NCBI RefSeq assembly: GCF_031456275.1
Contig: NZ_JAVDUI010000001.1
Location: 1,136,965-1,200,964, forward strand
Length of the DNA: 64,000 bases
Reading direction: 5' to 3'
Origin: Falsarthrobacter nasiphocae
GTDB taxonomy: Bacteria > Actinomycetota > Actinomycetes > Actinomycetales > Micrococcaceae
A program made the translations under genes and the position numbers. Positions 12,758-22,304 of the stretch are shown in pieces. Numbering within the stretch: position 1 is the first letter of the stretch; each line of letters opens with the position of its first letter. Under the pieces are notes generated by a model that searched no databases, was not told the origin of the DNA, and saw only the letters and a program-made list of their open reading frames with translations.

Positions 12758-13119
12758 ACCTCCGGCGGAGCACGGTGCGGGCGGCGCGATTCGTCGTCGA
12801 CCTCCCACGCCTTGTCCTCATTGGCCTCCTCAAGGCCTACCGGGCTGTCATCTCACCCCTCTACGGACCGGTGTGCCGGTTCTATCCCAGTTGCACGGCA
12901 TATGCTTTGGAGGCAGTGACAGTTCACGGGGCCGTCAAGGGTTCCGGGCTGACTGCGTGGCGAGTTCTCCGGTGCAACCCCTTCAATCCTGGAGGGGTGG
13001 ACCATGTGCCGCGCGGCACCCGCCGGTGGACGCGCGAGAAGCTTCCCCGCATCGTGGTCCTCAACCACGCGCGGATCGACGATTACATCGACGGCCAGTC
13101 GGCCGCCAAGGAGCAATAA
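12754..13119 (+). CDS. yidD: Membrane protein insertion efficiency factor YidD
   Basis: A 121-residue small membrane-associated protein with the hallmark segment [27 protein letters not shown] (Cys-rich core) and the RCNPFNPGG loop. An amphipathic N-terminal helix precedes it. YidD aids insertion of membrane proteins alongside YidC, and the yidC start follows its stop directly. The C-terminal tail of about 40 residues is longer than in E. coli but usual for actinobacteria. Confidence 0.95.
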   Translation: MNLRRSTVRAARFVVDLPRLVLIGLLKAYRAVISPLYGPVCRFYPSCTAYALEAVTVHGAVKGSGLTAWRVLRCNPFNPGGVDHVPRGTRRWTREKLPRIVVLNHARIDDYIDGQSAAKEQ

Positions 13120-14088
13120 ATGGACTTCCTCAATACCATCCTGTGGCCCTTCAAATGGCTGGTGTCCGCGATCCTCTGGGTGTTCCATGAGGCATTCACG
13201 GCCATCGGCATGGACCCGGCCAACGGATGGACGTGGACGCTCGCCGTCATCGGCCTCGTGATCGTCATCCGTGCGCTCCTCATCCCGGTGTTCTTCTACC
13301 AGATCAAGGCGCAGCGCGGCATGCAGGCCATGCAGCCGGACATCCTCAAGCTCCAGGCCAAGTACAAGGGCAAGACGGACCAGGTGTCCCGCCAGCGCAT
13401 GGCAGAAGAGCAGATGGCGCTGTACAAGGAGCACGGCACCAACCCGTTCGCAGCGTGCCTCCCGCTGCTCATCCAGATGCCGTTCTTCTTCGCGCTGTTC
13501 AACGTCCTGAGCTCCGTGTCCAAGAGCCGCGACGCCGGCGAGGGTATCCAGATGCTCACGGCGGACCAGGTCCGCCAGTTCGACGAGTCCAAGATCTTCG
13601 ACGCCTTCCTCTCCTCCGCGCTGCTTCACCCGCAGGAGGGTGACAACCACCTCTCCGTCATCATCCTCTCGATCCTCATGATCGCGGCGATGATCATCAC
13701 GCAGTTCGTGACGCAGAAGCAGATCATGTCCAAGAACATGACGGAGGAGGCGCTCAACAGCCCCTTCATGCGCCAGCAGCAGATGCTCCTCTACGTGCTG
13801 CCCGTGGTCTTCGGCATCGGCGGCATCAACTTCCCGATCGCGCTTCTCATCTACTGGACCGTGACCAACCTCTGGACCCTCGGGCAGCAGTGGTACGTCA
13901 TCCGCCGCATGCCCACCCCCGGCTCGCAGGCCGCCAAGGACCTCGCCGCCCGCCGCGCCGCCAAGGGCCTCCCGGAGAAGGTCCTTCTGGGAACGCCGAA
14001 GAGCCGCACCGAGGCCGCGGACGCCGACGTCCTCGCCCCGAAGCCGGTCCGCAACCAGCCCGTTCGTCGCAACAGGAGGAAGAAGTAA
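13120..14088 (+). CDS. yidC: Membrane protein insertase YidC
   Basis: A 322-residue Oxa1/YidC/Alb3 insertase of the Gram-positive type without the large periplasmic domain. Five hydrophobic segments are visible, including the N-terminal helix and the cluster around LPVVFGIGGINFPIALLIYW. The conserved Arg in the hydrophilic groove is likely in VIRALLIPVFFYQI. The basic C-terminal tail (KPVRNQPVRRNRRKK) probably contacts the ribosome. It starts immediately after the yidD stop and its own stop overlaps the khpB start. Confidence 0.95.
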   Translation: MDFLNTILWPFKWLVSAILWVFHEAFTAIGMDPANGWTWTLAVIGLVIVIRALLIPVFFYQIKAQRGMQAMQPDILKLQAKYKGKTDQVSRQRMAEEQMALYKEHGTNPFAACLPLLIQMPFFFALFNVLSSVSKSRDAGEGIQMLTADQVRQFDESKIFDAFLSSALLHPQEGDNHLSVIILSILMIAAMIITQFVTQKQIMSKNMTEEALNSPFMRQQQMLLYVLPVVFGIGGINFPIALLIYWTVTNLWTLGQQWYVIRRMPTPGSQAAKDLAARRAAKGLPEKVLLGTPKSRTEAADADVLAPKPVRNQPVRRNRRKK

Positions 14089-14822
14089 TGCCCAACGGCG
14101 CAGACGCTCCCGCAGAGCGCATTGACGGGCAGGACGCGGCTGAGCAGGCCGAGCCCGTTCAGGCCCCCGCCCAGGCCGACGATGCCCCGGAAGCCCCCGA
14201 GCCCGCGGGCGACCAGGTCGTGACCCAGGGCGCCGGGCAGGCGGCGGACGTGACCGCGCCAGCCGGCGTCGTCGACCTCTCCGAGGCAACTCCGGAAGAG
14301 GCGGACGCCGCAGAAGCCGCTGAGGAGGATGACCTTGAGGACGAGGACATCCGCGACGAAGGCGAGATCGCGGCCGATTACCTCGAAGAGCTGCTGGACA
14401 TTGCGGACTTCGACGGCGACATCGACATTGAAGTCAAGAACGGCCGCACGTACCTGTCCATCGTGAGCGAGGACACCGCTGACGAGGAGAGCGAGCTGGA
14501 CATCCTCGTCGGGGAGAACGGCGAGGTGCTCAACGCCCTCCAGGAGCTCGCGCGCTTGGCCGTGCTCGCTGAGACGGGCGAGCGTTCCCGGCTCATCCTT
14601 GACATCGCGGGACACAGGGCCCGTCAAGGGTCGCGGCTCGTTGGGCTTGTGGAGAAGGCCGTTTCGGAGATCCGCGAGACGGGCGGTCCCGTGGCCCTCG
14701 AGCCCATGGGCGCGTACGAGCGCAAGCAGATCCATGACCTCGTGGCAGAGGCAGGGCTCGTCAGCGAATCTGAGGGAGAGGGCGCGGGCCGCCACGTCGT
14801 CATCCTCGCGAAGGAATCGTGA
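14088..14822 (+). CDS. khpB: Jag/KhpB-like RNA-binding protein (KH and R3H domains)
   Basis: A 244-residue protein. The first 90 residues are acidic, Ala/Glu/Asp-rich and probably disordered. A KH-like domain follows at about 95-165 (with GENGEVLNALQELARL). The C-terminal R3H domain ends in EPMGAYERKQIHDLVAEAGLVSESEG. KhpB binds RNA and, in pneumococcus, influences cell division. The ATG overlaps the yidC stop by one base and AGGAGG lies at good spacing. It is missing the canonical Jag-N domain, which is normal for actinobacterial forms. Confidence 0.9.
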   Translation: MPNGADAPAERIDGQDAAEQAEPVQAPAQADDAPEAPEPAGDQVVTQGAGQAADVTAPAGVVDLSEATPEEADAAEAAEEDDLEDEDIRDEGEIAADYLEELLDIADFDGDIDIEVKNGRTYLSIVSEDTADEESELDILVGENGEVLNALQELARLAVLAETGERSRLILDIAGHRARQGSRLVGLVEKAVSEIRETGGPVALEPMGAYERKQIHDLVAEAGLVSESEGEGAGRHVVILAKES

Positions 14823-15574
14823 GCACCGCGGTGCCCCAGCCCGGGGAGGCCTCCCAGGACCCGGCAGCAACGGGGTCCTCCGCGCCGCTTCAGGACGCCG
14901 ACCGCCTCGCCGCCGAGACCCTCTTCGGAGACCGCCTCCCGGTCGCGGAGGCGTATGTTGAGCACCTGGCGACGAGCGGCATCGAGCGCGGACTCATTGG
15001 CCCCCGAGAGGTTCCGCGGCTATGGGAGCGCCACGTGCTCAACTGCGCGGCACCGGCACCGCTCCTCGTGGACGGAACGACCGTGGCGGACGTCGGATCT
15101 GGCGCGGGCCTGCCCGGGCTCTGCCTCGCGATCGCGCGTCCCGGTGTCGAATTCCTCCTCATCGAGCCGTTGGAGCGGCGGTGCGTCTGGCTTCAGGAAG
15201 TCATCGATGACCTCGCCCTCGAGAACGTCACCATCCTGCGCGGACGCAGCGAGCAATTCTTCGGCAAGGTCACCGCGGACGTCGTGACTGCGCGGGCCGT
15301 TTCCGCCATGACGAACCTCGCGGGCATGACCCTGCCGCTCCTGAGTGGCAACGGCGTGCTCCTCGCTCTCAAGGGGCGCAGCGCTGCTGAGGAGATAGCC
15401 AAGGCGGCCAAGAAGATCTCCTCCTTGGGCGGCCGGGACCCCCGCGTCTTCACTGTGGGCGACGACGTCCTGGCGGAACCGACCACCCTCGTGCGAGTTG
15501 ACGTCGGATCGGTCGAGGGAGTCCTCCGCGAGGATGTCCACACCGGCTCGGTTGAGGCAGACCCCACGCGATAG
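14819..15574 (+). CDS. rsmG: 16S rRNA (guanine-N7) methyltransferase RsmG
   Basis: A 251-residue SAM-dependent methyltransferase that modifies a guanine in the 530 loop of 16S rRNA. The SAM-binding motif VADVGSGAGLPGLCLAIA lies near residue 90, followed by LIEPLERRCVWL and the conserved VTARAVSAM. The GTG start overlaps the khpB stop (GTGA), so it is coupled. In some actinobacteria loss of RsmG gives low-level streptomycin resistance. Here all motifs are intact. Confidence 0.95.
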   Translation: MSTAVPQPGEASQDPAATGSSAPLQDADRLAAETLFGDRLPVAEAYVEHLATSGIERGLIGPREVPRLWERHVLNCAAPAPLLVDGTTVADVGSGAGLPGLCLAIARPGVEFLLIEPLERRCVWLQEVIDDLALENVTILRGRSEQFFGKVTADVVTARAVSAMTNLAGMTLPLLSGNGVLLALKGRSAAEEIAKAAKKISSLGGRDPRVFTVGDDVLAEPTTLVRVDVGSVEGVLREDVHTGSVEADPTR

Positions 15575-15739
15575 GCTTGGGGGAGTGGCTGATGCTCTGC
15601 CCGGCCGGCCCGTCCGGTCAGTTTCCGAGGATCATGAGGCCCATTGCCTACCGCGCGAGGGCCGGTAGGCGCACGCATGACATCACCCAGGGCGCTGTCC
15701 GCGTGGCCGGACCGCAGCAGATGGAAAGCATAGGAATTC

Positions 15740-16642
15740 ATGGAAGCGATGGACGAATCGACGCCGCTCGCGCGACAGTTGGCGAGCGAGACCAAGCGCC
15801 GAAAGAAGCTGAGCAACAAGGCAGTGCCCCGCCCCGAGGCTACGCGGATCTTCACGATCAGTAACCAGAAGGGCGGCGTGGGCAAGACAACAACCACCGT
15901 CAACATCGCGGCCGCGCTGGCGAAGTCGGGCATGGAAGTCCTTGTGATCGACATCGACCCTCAGGGCAACGCCTCGACGGCACTCGGTATCGCGCATCAT
16001 GCGGATGTGGACAGCATCTATGACGTCTTGATCGACGACGTTCCCCTGGCCGAGGTCGTGCAGACGTGCCCCGATATGGATCACCTCGTCTGCGCCCCGG
16101 CCACCATTCACCTTGCCGGCGCTGAGATTGAGCTCGTGTCCCTCGTGGCGCGGGAGCAGCGTCTCCGCCGGGCCATTGACCAGTACTCGGCTACGCGCGA
16201 GGAGCAGGGTCTCCCTCGCCTCGACTACATTTTCATCGACTGCCCGCCGAGCCTCGGTCTCCTGACGGTCAACGCCTTCGTGGCAGCGCGCGAGGTCTTG
16301 ATTCCCATTCAGTGTGAGTACTACGCTCTCGAGGGCCTCAGCCAGCTGCTCAACAACATTCAGATGATTCAGAAGCACCTGAATGCCGACCTGGTCGTGT
16401 CGACCATTCTCCTGACGATGTACGACGGGCGGACGAACCTCGCGGCGCAGGTGGCGCAGGAAGTTCGAGAGCACTTCCCGAATGAAGTGCTTAATGCGGT
16501 AGTTCCGCGCTCTGTTCGCATCTCAGAGGCGCCGAGCTATCAGCAGACGGTCATTTCTTACGACCCGTCCTCGACTGGTGCCCTTTCATACCTGGAAGCG
16601 GCGGCCGAGATCGCTGAGCGGGCAAAGACCACGTCGGAGTAG
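15740..16642 (+). CDS. parA: Chromosome partitioning ATPase ParA
   Basis: A 300-residue ParA/Soj ATPase that moves the ParB-bound origin. Motifs are intact: deviant Walker A KGGVGKTTT near residue 42, Walker A' DIDPQGNAST, and Walker B YIFIDCPPSLGLLT. A 30-residue polar N-terminal extension precedes the core. The ATG at 15740 has AGGA upstream. In most bacteria parB follows at once; here it is about 6.8 kb away, with parS sites and an insertion sequence between them. ParB cannot be co-translated with it. Confidence 0.96.
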   Translation: MEAMDESTPLARQLASETKRRKKLSNKAVPRPEATRIFTISNQKGGVGKTTTTVNIAAALAKSGMEVLVIDIDPQGNASTALGIAHHADVDSIYDVLIDDVPLAEVVQTCPDMDHLVCAPATIHLAGAEIELVSLVAREQRLRRAIDQYSATREEQGLPRLDYIFIDCPPSLGLLTVNAFVAAREVLIPIQCEYYALEGLSQLLNNIQMIQKHLNADLVVSTILLTMYDGRTNLAAQVAQEVREHFPNEVLNAVVPRSVRISEAPSYQQTVISYDPSSTGALSYLEAAAEIAERAKTTSE

Positions 16643-16948
16643 TTTCCTCCGTCTTTGTTGAGCGAGGCGGGCCCCTCTTTAGGCGGTAAGCGCTCCTTTG
16701 GGACTGCGCGCTCTGGGGCTGCAGTGAGGCTCCTGGGTGTGCATATTGGACGTGGTCATGCGCCCGCGCGGTCTTGTCAGAGTGGGATTCGACCCGCGTT
16801 CCGGTTTACCTCGACTGGCACATTGATCTGCGGACCAGGCCCTGTGAGCGGCATGAAGTGCCCCGGATTATGCGGGGCTGATCGCGTACCCTCTATCGCT
16901 TGTGCATGTTCTTGGCGGGCCTGATCCGGCTGGCGGGGTGAATGACAT

Positions 16949-16962
16949 GTTTCACGTGAAAC
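16949..16962. promoter_or_regulatory. parS: parS site 1 (perfect)
   Basis: GTTTCACGTGAAAC, the ParB/Spo0J-binding palindrome, 307 nt past the parA stop. Confidence 0.93.
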
Positions 16963-17836
16963 TGTGTGGATTGCTTGAACGTGCGAATGCCCGAGCGGGG
17001 AGACCCCTTGCGGCGCTCCCTGAGCAGAGGCGCTGCCCGTAACGCCGGCCACCTGGAGTGGGAGACGTAGCGTCGTACCTGTCCGTTGGGGCAAGCGGTC
17101 GATGGCGCCACGGGCCCTAACGACGTCGCTGAGTCGGCCACTGCAGGAGTGCAGGGAGGCGGCTTCCCTGTGTAAAACGCGCCCGGTTGCGTTGGGATGT
17201 GTTTTGGGGCCGGGTGCGCACGCCGGCCTCCGTGGCGGACAAACAAACGGGGCTGGTGGCCTCGGTGTGTCTAGACGTTGAGAGCGGCGTGGGCGCCGCG
17301 TGCCAGCGTGTAGCCGGGAGGCAACTGCCGGTGATGCATTTCCTGCGTGGTCCAGGCCCGAACGGAATGGCGTCGCAAAGGTGGACACTCGAACTTCACA
17401 GTGCACAAGACCCCTCGACATCTACCCCATGTCGTCACCCATCGAGAGTCTGCAGCTTCCACCGGGCTTAGGTAGCGGACACGGATCATCGGCTCCTGAT
17501 CATGGCTAAGGGCGCGTCGCTGGGTTTGCGCGTGGACCGCTGAGAATGTCGAGACTGATAGGCGGATCATTGGAAGTGTGGCGATGATCCCGGCGGGATC
17601 GGAGGCCCTTCGGAGCATCTAGGGGGTCGAAGTCCAGGGTCGGAGCCTCAGGGACCACTAGCCGCCCTCAGTGGGCGCGCCTGGCCTGTCCGTTTACAGC
17701 CAGTCTCCGTCCGTGGGTGGGCTAGTCAGTAAGCTGGCCAGTCGCCCTTGCTGGGCTGAATCCGCGATGACCTGACGGGCAGGGTGTGGGTGGCAGGTGC
17801 CCGCGTGCCATCGCCAGGAAGAGTTTTGCGATAGTA

Positions 17837-17850
17837 GTTTCACGGGAAAC
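17837..17850. promoter_or_regulatory. parS: parS-like site (one mismatch)
   Basis: GTTTCACGGGAAAC differs from the parS core at one central base (T to G), which breaks the palindrome; it may be decayed or weak. Confidence 0.55.
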
Positions 17851-18024
17851 ATCCGAGGTTGTTACCGGAGTCAGTGGCGGGGAAGGTCGAGGAGATCCGA
17901 TGGGTGGGTGCCCTTGGGTGGCGCGAACTGGCCGCGGGCCGCATAGGCATCGAGAGGGAACTGGAGTGCATGCTCTCGTCTCCGTTCGTGGGTGCCTGGG
18001 CGCTCGTCAGATCGGAGACGACCC

Positions 18025-18038
18025 GTTTCACGTGAAAC
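18025..18038. promoter_or_regulatory. parS: parS site 2 (perfect)
   Basis: GTTTCACGTGAAAC, 14-bp perfect palindrome. Confidence 0.93.
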
Positions 18039-18229
18039 CGGGCCTTCGTACAAAGACCTCAGGAAGCGTACATGGCTAGATCGGGCGCCGCAGCGTCCCT
18101 GGCCGGCCTAGTTGCCTCATGTTGTGCAGGCTCGACCGTTGGATTACAAACCAAGACGAATTGCCCCCTGGACACACAGCCGCTCGGCTGTGTTGGATTT
18201 GGTCGTATCGCCAGTCCAGCTACGCTCAG

Positions 18230-18243
18230 GTTTCACGTGAAAC
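18230..18243. promoter_or_regulatory. parS: parS site 3 (perfect)
   Basis: GTTTCACGTGAAAC, 205 bp after site 2. Confidence 0.93.
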
Positions 18244-18709
18244 AGCGCCCGGTGTGGTCGGATGGGTCCTGTGGGCGGCCGGACATCGGCCCAGGGTGCC
18301 CCTCCCGTGTGGCCAGAACGACGTCCGCTGAAGCCCCTGTGCGAGGTTCGCGGTCGCTACAACAGTGGCGGAGGCCAATGTGGCTGCCGGCTGCGGACAC
18401 GACCACACCATGGGGTTCGTGGGCTGTCCGCTGTCATATCTCTGGCTTCAATCCCAAACCCCGGTGAGACGGGGTGACTCCGTGCGTACCCAGTCGGTCC
18501 GGTGGTGGCGAGGGGATGTTGATGGGGAATCCAGCAGACGTGACCCAAGTGGGCCTGCATGTGTGGCACAGGTCTTGGAGGTCATGGCCTGTGGGCGCGC
18601 TCTGAGCGCCGCCTGGGGGATGGGAAGCCTTTACGACGCGGGTGGTGTGCTGCATACCCGATAGATGTTGCACCCCCCGCGGCGCCACCACCTCGGATGA
18701 GTCGATCCT

Positions 18710-18723
18710 GTTTCACGTGAAAC
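18710..18723. promoter_or_regulatory. parS: parS site 4 (perfect)
   Basis: GTTTCACGTGAAAC; the last perfect site left of the IS110 element. Confidence 0.93.
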
Positions 18724-18900
18724 GCCCGACAATGGCCCCCGTTCCCGCTGGCCTGGGGCCTCGTGCCGACCGCTACCGCAGGCAGTCACTCCCGGGCCCG
18801 TTGGACCTGGGGAGCATGCGTAGGGCCTGTGGTCCTCCGTTCAACCACCAATGCGAATGCCGCATGCTCAGGTGGGGTCGCGTATCGAGGGAGGCTGCCT

Positions 18901-18930
18901 GGGGCCTAGGGGGCCTAGGGGGCCTAGGGG
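18901..18930. repeat. Minisatellite, 9-bp unit
   Basis: GGGGCCTAG is repeated a little over three times in tandem. Confidence 0.85.
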
Positions 18931-19072
18931 CCGGGAGCCCGGGAGCCTGAGGACTGGGCTTGACGACTCGGAGCCGGGGAGACGCTGAACTGGGGGCCAG
19001 CAATCTGGGGTGGAGGGGAGACCGGGAGGCTATGAGCCAGAAGGCAGGGAGTTAGGGCGGCTGTGAGCCCGG

Positions 19073-19155
19073 GCTGGGGCGCCTGGGTGCCTTAGTGCCC
19101 GCGCTGGGGTGCCTGGGTGCCTTAGTGGCCCGCGCTGGGGCCGGGCGCCTTAGGC
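19073..19155. repeat. Tandem repeat, about 30-bp unit
   Basis: Two near-identical copies (about 19073-19102 and 19103-19133) share GCTGGGG, GCCTGGGTGCCTTAGTG and CCCGC. A third, partial copy runs into the next minisatellite. Confidence 0.8.
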
Positions 19156-19159
19156 TCCC

Positions 19160-19243
19160 GTGCTGGGTGCTGGGTGCTGGATGCTGGGTGCTGGGTGCTG
19201 GGTGCTGGGTGCTGGGTGCTGGGTGCTGGGTGCTGGATGCTGG
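19160..19243. repeat. Minisatellite, 7-bp unit
   Basis: Twelve tandem copies of GTGCTGG, two of them with the variant ATGCTGG. No spacers are present, so it is not a CRISPR array. The unit is not a multiple of three-base coding in any gene I recognise. Confidence 0.93.
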
Positions 19244-19771
19244 GGCTTCGGGGGAGGGGCCTGTTTGGGGTGTTGATCCAGGGAAGCCAGCTGGAACCTG
19301 GTAGGGCAGTTGCGGCAGGCCAGTCTGATGAGCCTTCTGGGCCGCCATAGGGTTGCCCGATGACCGAGACTCGAGGGCGGCGTGTGTGGCCGTGTGTGCG
19401 TATCAACGGGTTTCGGTGCCTGACCCCACTCGTGCTGCTTGCGCAGGCGCGGTCCGAATGGAGGGCGATACCGTTTCCCCTCCGGCCTACATGACAGAGC
19501 AGGGTGCCACGGTCTAACCAGGGAGCGTGGTTTGAGGCGGGTCCCAGAACTGCTGCTGCGAACTGCCGGTCCACGCCTGGGCCCAGATGGGGACCCGCGG
19601 ATAGGGGGATTACACGTCCATGCGTCCCGCAAGACTTGCATGCGGAAGTCCCCGGGCGGGCGTCCGGTCCGTAGAGTCAGCGGATGCCCATATGGAACAG
19701 TCACCGACGACTACGTTCCGAGAATGCGGACTGCCGCCAGTGCTCGCGGGGGGGTGCTTCTATGGTTTTCG

Positions 19772-20968
19772 TCAAGCCACCAGAGCCATTCGCGGAGGAC
19801 GAGACTCGTAGAAGGTTCCGTCTCGGAGCATCGCGAACAGGACATCGGAACGACGGCGGGCGAGCGCCATGACGGCCTGGTTATGGCGCTTGCCCTGCGC
19901 TCGTTTCCGGTCATAGTACGCCCGCGAGGCCGGGTCGCTCAGGGCCGCGAATGCTGAGAGGAACAAGGCTCGTTTGAGGATCTTGTTCCCACGACGTGAG
20001 GCCGACTCGCCACGGATGGACGAACCGGATTGTCGCGTCACGGGTGCGATTCCAGCGTATGAGGCGAGGTGCGCGGCGGACTTGAACGTCTTACCGACCA
20101 CTTCTGTGAGCAGTCGCGCTGCGGTCCTGACGCCCACCCCGGGCATGGACATCAGGACAGGGGAAAGAGGGTGCGCATCGACCACCGCCAGAATCTCTTC
20201 GGCGATGTCATCGCGCTGCCGACGCAGCTGGACGAGCTGCTCAGCCAGGCGTCCAATGACTTTCGCGGCCGCGCCCGTCCCGGCGACGACGACGGTCTGC
20301 TCGGCTAGAGCCTCGAAGATCTCCTCCGTGAGGCGGGGTGCCAGGCGCGGGGCGAGCTTCCTCAACCGTGCCCTCACGTGGCCTCGTCCTGCTGTTTTCA
20401 GGGCTCCTGGGCTGGGGTAGCGGGTCAGCAGATCAACCACGGCCTTGTGGTCCAGGTGAGGTCCAATGACGCGCTCGAGGGCCGGGTGGATTTGTGTGAG
20501 GAGCCCGCGGAGGCGGTTGCTGACCTGCGTGGTCTGAGCGGCGAGGTCGTCATCGAAGCCGCAGAGCATCGTCAGCTCGGCGATGTTCTCCTCCGTGACC
20601 GTGATCGAGCGCAGCGTGTGGGGCATGGTGCGGGCGGTGTCAGCGATGATGAACGCGTCCCGAGCGTCCGTCTTCGCTTGCCCGGGGTGCAGATCCGCGA
20701 CCCTGCGCATCGTTAGTCCGGGGAGGTAGGCGACGTCCAGGCCCACGTCTTTGGCAACCGCCACGGGCAGGGCCCCGATGGTCTTGGGCTGGTCAACGAC
20801 CACGAGCCCGGTGCCGTGCTGGGCGATGAGGTCGGTGAAGAGGTCCCGGAGTTTTGGCTCTGATTGGGCCAGCGGCTTGTCGTGAACGATGGTGCCGTCG
20901 GGCAGCAGCGCGGTGGCGTGGTGCTCGCCCTTGCCGACGTCGAGTCCGATGTAGAGCTGGTAGGTCAT
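19772..20968 (-). CDS. IS110-family transposase/recombinase
   Basis: A 398-residue IS110-type recombinase. The N-terminal RuvC-like DEDD domain starts GLDVGKGEHHA and contains VVVDQPKT and KTDARDAF with the expected acidic residues. The C-terminal Transposase_20 domain has SMPGVGVRTAARLL followed by the serine-containing segment RQSGSSIRGESASRRGNK. The ATG at 20968 is used because AAGGTGAG lies just upstream; the frame is open 22 codons further but lacks family sequence. Length is full and there is no frameshift, so the element may be active. It sits inside the parA-parB spacer between parS sites 4 and 5. Confidence 0.93.
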   Translation of the reverse strand: MTYQLYIGLDVGKGEHHATALLPDGTIVHDKPLAQSEPKLRDLFTDLIAQHGTGLVVVDQPKTIGALPVAVAKDVGLDVAYLPGLTMRRVADLHPGQAKTDARDAFIIADTARTMPHTLRSITVTEENIAELTMLCGFDDDLAAQTTQVSNRLRGLLTQIHPALERVIGPHLDHKAVVDLLTRYPSPGALKTAGRGHVRARLRKLAPRLAPRLTEEIFEALAEQTVVVAGTGAAAKVIGRLAEQLVQLRRQRDDIAEEILAVVDAHPLSPVLMSMPGVGVRTAARLLTEVVGKTFKSAAHLASYAGIAPVTRQSGSSIRGESASRRGNKILKRALFLSAFAALSDPASRAYYDRKRAQGKRHNQAVMALARRRSDVLFAMLRDGTFYESRPPRMALVA

Positions 20969-21200
20969 GGTGCTCACCTTGGGGTCTGACTGTCTTGCTG
21001 AGAGCAGCCAGAGGGTCACCTCGTTCACATCCACGTTACAAAGACCCTTGAGGTGAAGCGGGCTTCTATTAGCGATCCGTGGTGACCTCGCCGGTCCTGG
21101 TGACTACACCCCCCGGATCATGAACTGCGACTGGGGGCAGCGATCATGCCAGGACCGGCTGGCTGCTCGTCCTTCCATCATCGCGGAGGAAGGACCCACG
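20969..21200 (-). ncRNA. Candidate IS110 bridge RNA region
   Basis: The 5' non-coding flank of the recombinase is rich in secondary structure. GCCGGTCCTGG (21090-21100) pairs perfectly with CCAGGACCGGC (21149-21159), and a C-run near 21108-21114 can pair inside it with a G-run near 21132-21136. IS110-group elements encode a bridge RNA in this flank that guides target and donor choice. The assignment here is by position and folding only. Confidence 0.45.
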
Positions 21201-21249
21201 AAGAAGGTAACGGGGGCGACGGGCGGCTGAGACAGGACTGGCAGGGTTG

Positions 21250-21263
21250 GTTTCACGTGAAAC
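21250..21263. promoter_or_regulatory. parS: parS site 5 (perfect)
   Basis: GTTTCACGTGAAAC; the first perfect site right of the IS110 element. Confidence 0.93.
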
Positions 21264-21340
21264 AGGTGGATCGAGATGGACGGGAAACTCAGGGGGTTAG
21301 CGGCCTGCTCGCCACGGTGCAGTGGGCGAGGCTGCTCCCT

Positions 21341-21354
21341 GTTTCACGTGAAAC
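21341..21354. promoter_or_regulatory. parS: parS site 6 (perfect)
   Basis: GTTTCACGTGAAAC, only 91 bp from site 5, the closest pair in the array. Confidence 0.93.
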
Positions 21355-21514
21355 CTGCTCGATGCCTCCACCGCGTGGAGTGGCGCATAACCCGTGACTC
21401 AGGAGCGAACTGCGTGTGGTTCTCGAATAGCGGGCGCTGAAAGCTTCTTGTACTAGGTAGAACGCGGCACGCCGGACGAAGGTTACCGGGCGCCGAGCGC
21501 AGAATGCAGGATGT

Positions 21515-21590
21515 CGAGGGCACAGGGCACAGGGCACAGGACAGAGCACAGGGCTCAGAGCACAAGACAGCGAACACAGATCGCAGGGAG
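21515..21590. repeat. CACAGGG-type minisatellite, degenerate
   Basis: Three exact 7-bp units (GGGCACA) are followed by imperfect relatives such as AGAGCACAGGGCTCAG and GAGCACAAGACAG. Confidence 0.7.
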
Positions 21591-22117
21591 CAGAGCTTAG
21601 AACGTAGAACGTTAAGGGGGCAGACCCGGGTGTCGCTGGACCCTGGCACGGGGTGCGGGGATGTGCAAGCTGAGCTGCCGAAGAATCTGTCGTGGATTCA
21701 CAGCCCCGACATTAGGAAGAGCCGGAGGTGACCATCCACCCGCCGACGGTTGCGGATAGGGAATCATTGATCAACTCGCTCGGCGCACGCCTGGCTCGAT
21801 ACCTATTCATGGGACAGAACAGAGGTCATTTTGGACAGTCCCACAGCGGGCTCTTGGGGGCCAATGTGGGCAGGTCGGCGAGTAGGCCGAGGGGAAGGCA
21901 GCAAGGAGCCCGGCGCCAGAGGGGGGAAGTAGTCGTGAATGCCAGGGGGCTCCTCGCGGGAGGTTCCCCGGGTGGACGTGGCAAGGGGTGGCTGGGGGCT
22001 GGGACCAGGGATCAGCAGACATGGTGGGGCGGGTGCGTCCTGCAGGCTCAGGGTGAGCCCCAGTGGGTTAGTAAGACTCCGGGGTCCCATGTGCATCGAC
22101 TAGGAGCAACACTGCTT

Positions 22118-22131
22118 GTTTCACGTGAAAC
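22118..22131. promoter_or_regulatory. parS: parS site 7 (perfect)
   Basis: GTTTCACGTGAAAC. Confidence 0.93.
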
Positions 22132-22304
22132 GCACATCTCATGGGCAGCGTTCCTCGCCGGAGACCGTCGCAATTGCGACAGCTGAGCGATGCCTTCCGA
22201 GCCGGCTGATGAAACAGCCGACTCTCGGTGGCCAAGAGCTGACCACCGCCGCGGTGCCGGGGCAATCACTCCGGCACGACGCGTCTCTATGGGGCCTTCC
22301 CTGG

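Larger units (their letters stand above)
16643..19771. other. Long gene-free stretch of the parA-parB spacer, left part
   Basis: I see no convincing gene in these 3.1 kb. The open frames present lack ribosome-binding sites, have biased low-complexity translations, and overlap on both strands. The stretch holds four perfect parS sites and one degenerate site, plus three minisatellites. Base composition is more mixed than in the surrounding coding DNA. The minisatellites and palindromes suggest a centromere-like DNA tract rather than decayed genes, but gene decay cannot be excluded. Confidence 0.6.
19750..21200 (-). mobile_element. IS110-family insertion sequence (ends approximate)
   Basis: It consists of the recombinase gene plus a structured non-coding stretch on its 5' side. 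IS110 elements lack terminal inverted repeats and often make no clear target duplication, so the boundaries given are estimates. Confidence 0.6.

Noticed and set aside
16780-16810. tRNA-like GTGGGATTCGACCCGCG segment
   Set aside because: It resembles a T-arm, but no matching acceptor, anticodon or D-arm can be folded around it.
17000-18700. Several 60-130 codon open frames in the parA-parB spacer
   Set aside because: They overlap each other on both strands, lack RBS, cross parS sites, and give low-complexity translations.
19160-19243. Possible CRISPR array
   Set aside because: The 7-bp units are contiguous with no unique spacers and no cas genes lie nearby; it is a minisatellite.
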